A stretch of 64,000 bases of DNA, taken from positions 2,172,327 through 2,236,326 of the forward strand of contig NZ_VUOC01000004.1 in NCBI RefSeq assembly GCF_008386695.1, written 5' to 3'. The position numbers and the translations under genes were made by a program. This stretch comes from Chitinophaga agrisoli. Its GTDB lineage: Bacteria; Bacteroidota; Bacteroidia; Chitinophagales; Chitinophagaceae. The notes beneath the pieces were generated by a model, which saw only the letters and a list, made by a program, of their open reading frames with translations, was not told the DNA's origin and made no database searches. Below are positions 62,928 to 64,000 of the stretch, in pieces (the first letter of the stretch is position 1; each line of letters opens with the position of its first letter).

Positions 62928-64000
62928 TTAAAAATCAAGGTTCAGGCCCAGTGAGTATACACGCGGACGGGGATAGAATTTGTTGTCTATACCTTCGCCC
63001 ACCAGGTTGGCGCCCACTTTATCATTACCCAGCTCAGGGTCTAAACCGCCATAGCCGGTTATGACAAATGCGTTCTGCACCGTGGCGGATACCCGCAGCC
63101 GTACCTTATCCCTGAACAGGTGTTTAAAGTTGTACCCCAGGCTAATGTTATCCATACGCAGGAAAGAAGCATTCTCTATATAGTAGTCAGAGAAGTACTG
63201 GCTGTTCTGGAATTTTGTGTCCAGAATGCTGGTAGATACGTTGGATAAATAGTTGGGGAAGGAGAAGTCCCGGTAAGCGCCACCGTTGGAGGCAGGGTTG
63301 TTATACACATAGTTGCCAATACTGCCGCGCATAGAGAAGCCTAATGTCCAGTCCATATAAGCAAACTGGGAGTTGAAGCCCATCAGGAATTTAGGCTGGG
63401 GCGATTTATAACGGTAACGGTCATCCGGCGTAATAGCGCCATCGCCGTTCAGATCTTCATACTGCCCTTCCAGCGGCGTACCATCTTTGTAGATCTGTTT
63501 GTACACATAGAAAGAGAAGGGAGAATACCCTACCGTATGGATCTGTATGGTATTACCTACACCGCCGGCAATAGTGCCCACCGGTATGCCCTGCGCTTTG
63601 GGATCCTGTACCTTGGTCAGGTTAGTGATCTCTACATGATTATAAGTAAAGTTGAAACCGGCATCCCAGCTGAAGTTTTTCGTTTGCACCGGTGTAGCAT
63701 TCAGGGTAAATTCAAAACCCCTTGCTTCAATATTACCTACGTTGGTCAATAGTTGATTGGTAAGATTGGAGCCCGCTGCTACCGGTATTACACTCAGCAG
63801 GTCTTTTGTACGCTTGATATAATAATCCACGCTACCGTTGATCCGGTTATTCAGGAAACCGAAATCCAGGCCAACGTTATAGGTCTTTGTTTCTTCCCAT
63901 TTAATGTTGGCGTCATACCCTTCCGGGCGTAAGGTCAGGTAGTACTGGCTGCCAAACTGGTATTGCGCCGTAGGATCGCCTATGGTGTAACGGGGCAGGT
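62928..64000 (-). CDS. SusC/RagA TonB-dependent receptor, C-terminal part (start outside window)
   Basis: The frame is open from the window edge to the stop at 62928, so only the last 357 codons are visible. It shows barrel segments typical of SusC (WEETKTYNVGLDFGFLNNRI, ARGFEFTLNATPVQTKNFSW) and the C-terminal barrel signature with LRMDNISLGYNF and the terminal YSLGLNLDF. An apparent start at 63830 is an internal Met, not the true start. It should import maltodextrins with the SusD encoded next. Confidence 0.92.
   Translation of the reverse strand, partial: LPRYTIGDPTAQYQFGSQYYLTLRPEGYDANIKWEETKTYNVGLDFGFLNNRINGSVDYYIKRTKDLLSVIPVAAGSNLTNQLLTNVGNIEARGFEFTLNATPVQTKNFSWDAGFNFTYNHVEITNLTKVQDPKAQGIPVGTIAGGVGNTIQIHTVGYSPFSFYVYKQIYKDGTPLEGQYEDLNGDGAITPDDRYRYKSPQPKFLMGFNSQFAYMDWTLGFSMRGSIGNYVYNNPASNGGAYRDFSFPNYLSNVSTSILDTKFQNSQYFSDYYIENASFLRMDNISLGYNFKHLFRDKVRLRVSATVQNAFVITGYGGLDPELGNDKVGANLVGEGIDNKFYPRPRVYSLGLNLDF

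Overview
The window reads as chromosomal DNA of a gliding-type member of the Bacteroidota, most likely the family Chitinophagaceae (Chitinophaga or a close relative). The evidence is: SusC/SusD pairs, type IX secretion (T9SS) type B sorting domains, PorP/SprF, an ECF sigma/FecR pair next to a TonB receptor with an STN domain, DUF4302 and DUF5908 families, few Shine-Dalgarno sites, and occasional TAnnTTTG promoter elements. No tRNA, rRNA, CRISPR array, transposase or integrase was seen. Almost all genes are on the minus strand, so operons read from high to low coordinates.

Region A (1-15243) is a cell-surface block. Two giant T9SS cargo proteins (2968 and 1376 aa) carry type B C-terminal domains. 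They are followed by a PorP/SprF-type outer-membrane protein and the start of a TPR/PD40 envelope protein. The PorP/SprF protein is probably the partner that holds the two adhesin-like cargos at the surface. Region B (15296-24989) is a regulated nutrient-uptake locus: ECF sigma factor, FecR anti-sigma, SusC with STN domain, SusD, a zinc metallohydrolase lipoprotein and a DUF4302 lipoprotein. It has no glycoside hydrolase, so its substrate may not be a glycan.

Region C (25276-30959) is a mixed stretch: an exported S9-type serine hydrolase, a small Ig-like T9SS protein, a small lipoprotein, a stand-alone eCIS_core (DUF4157) protein, a doubtful 52-aa ORF and an AzoR-type azoreductase.

Region D (31185-53564) is the centrepiece, a compact 15-gene operon for an extracellular contractile injection system (eCIS; Afp/PVC/MAC-like). 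In order of transcription it encodes a DUF4255 cap/terminator, an unknown 274-aa protein, sheath, two tube proteins, a 56-aa DUF5908 protein, LysM protein, VgrG spike, PAAR tip, gp25, a large baseplate protein, a fibre-like 282/265-aa protein, a second baseplate protein, tape measure and AAA+ ATPase. Divergent from it is a 700-aa membrane protein. It has a chitinase-like (GH18) fold whose catalytic motif appears lost, plus three C-terminal membrane helices. It is a candidate envelope partner for the particle and the most interesting unexplained gene here.

Region E (53561-64000) is a maltose/maltodextrin locus: SusC (partial), SusD, an exported GH13 neopullulanase-like enzyme, beta-phosphoglucomutase, a GH65 disaccharide phosphorylase and an MFS sugar transporter. 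A PfkB sugar kinase and a SnoaL-like protein lie beside it. The set implies outer-membrane capture, periplasmic cleavage, inner-membrane import, cytosolic phosphorolysis and conversion to glucose 6-phosphate.
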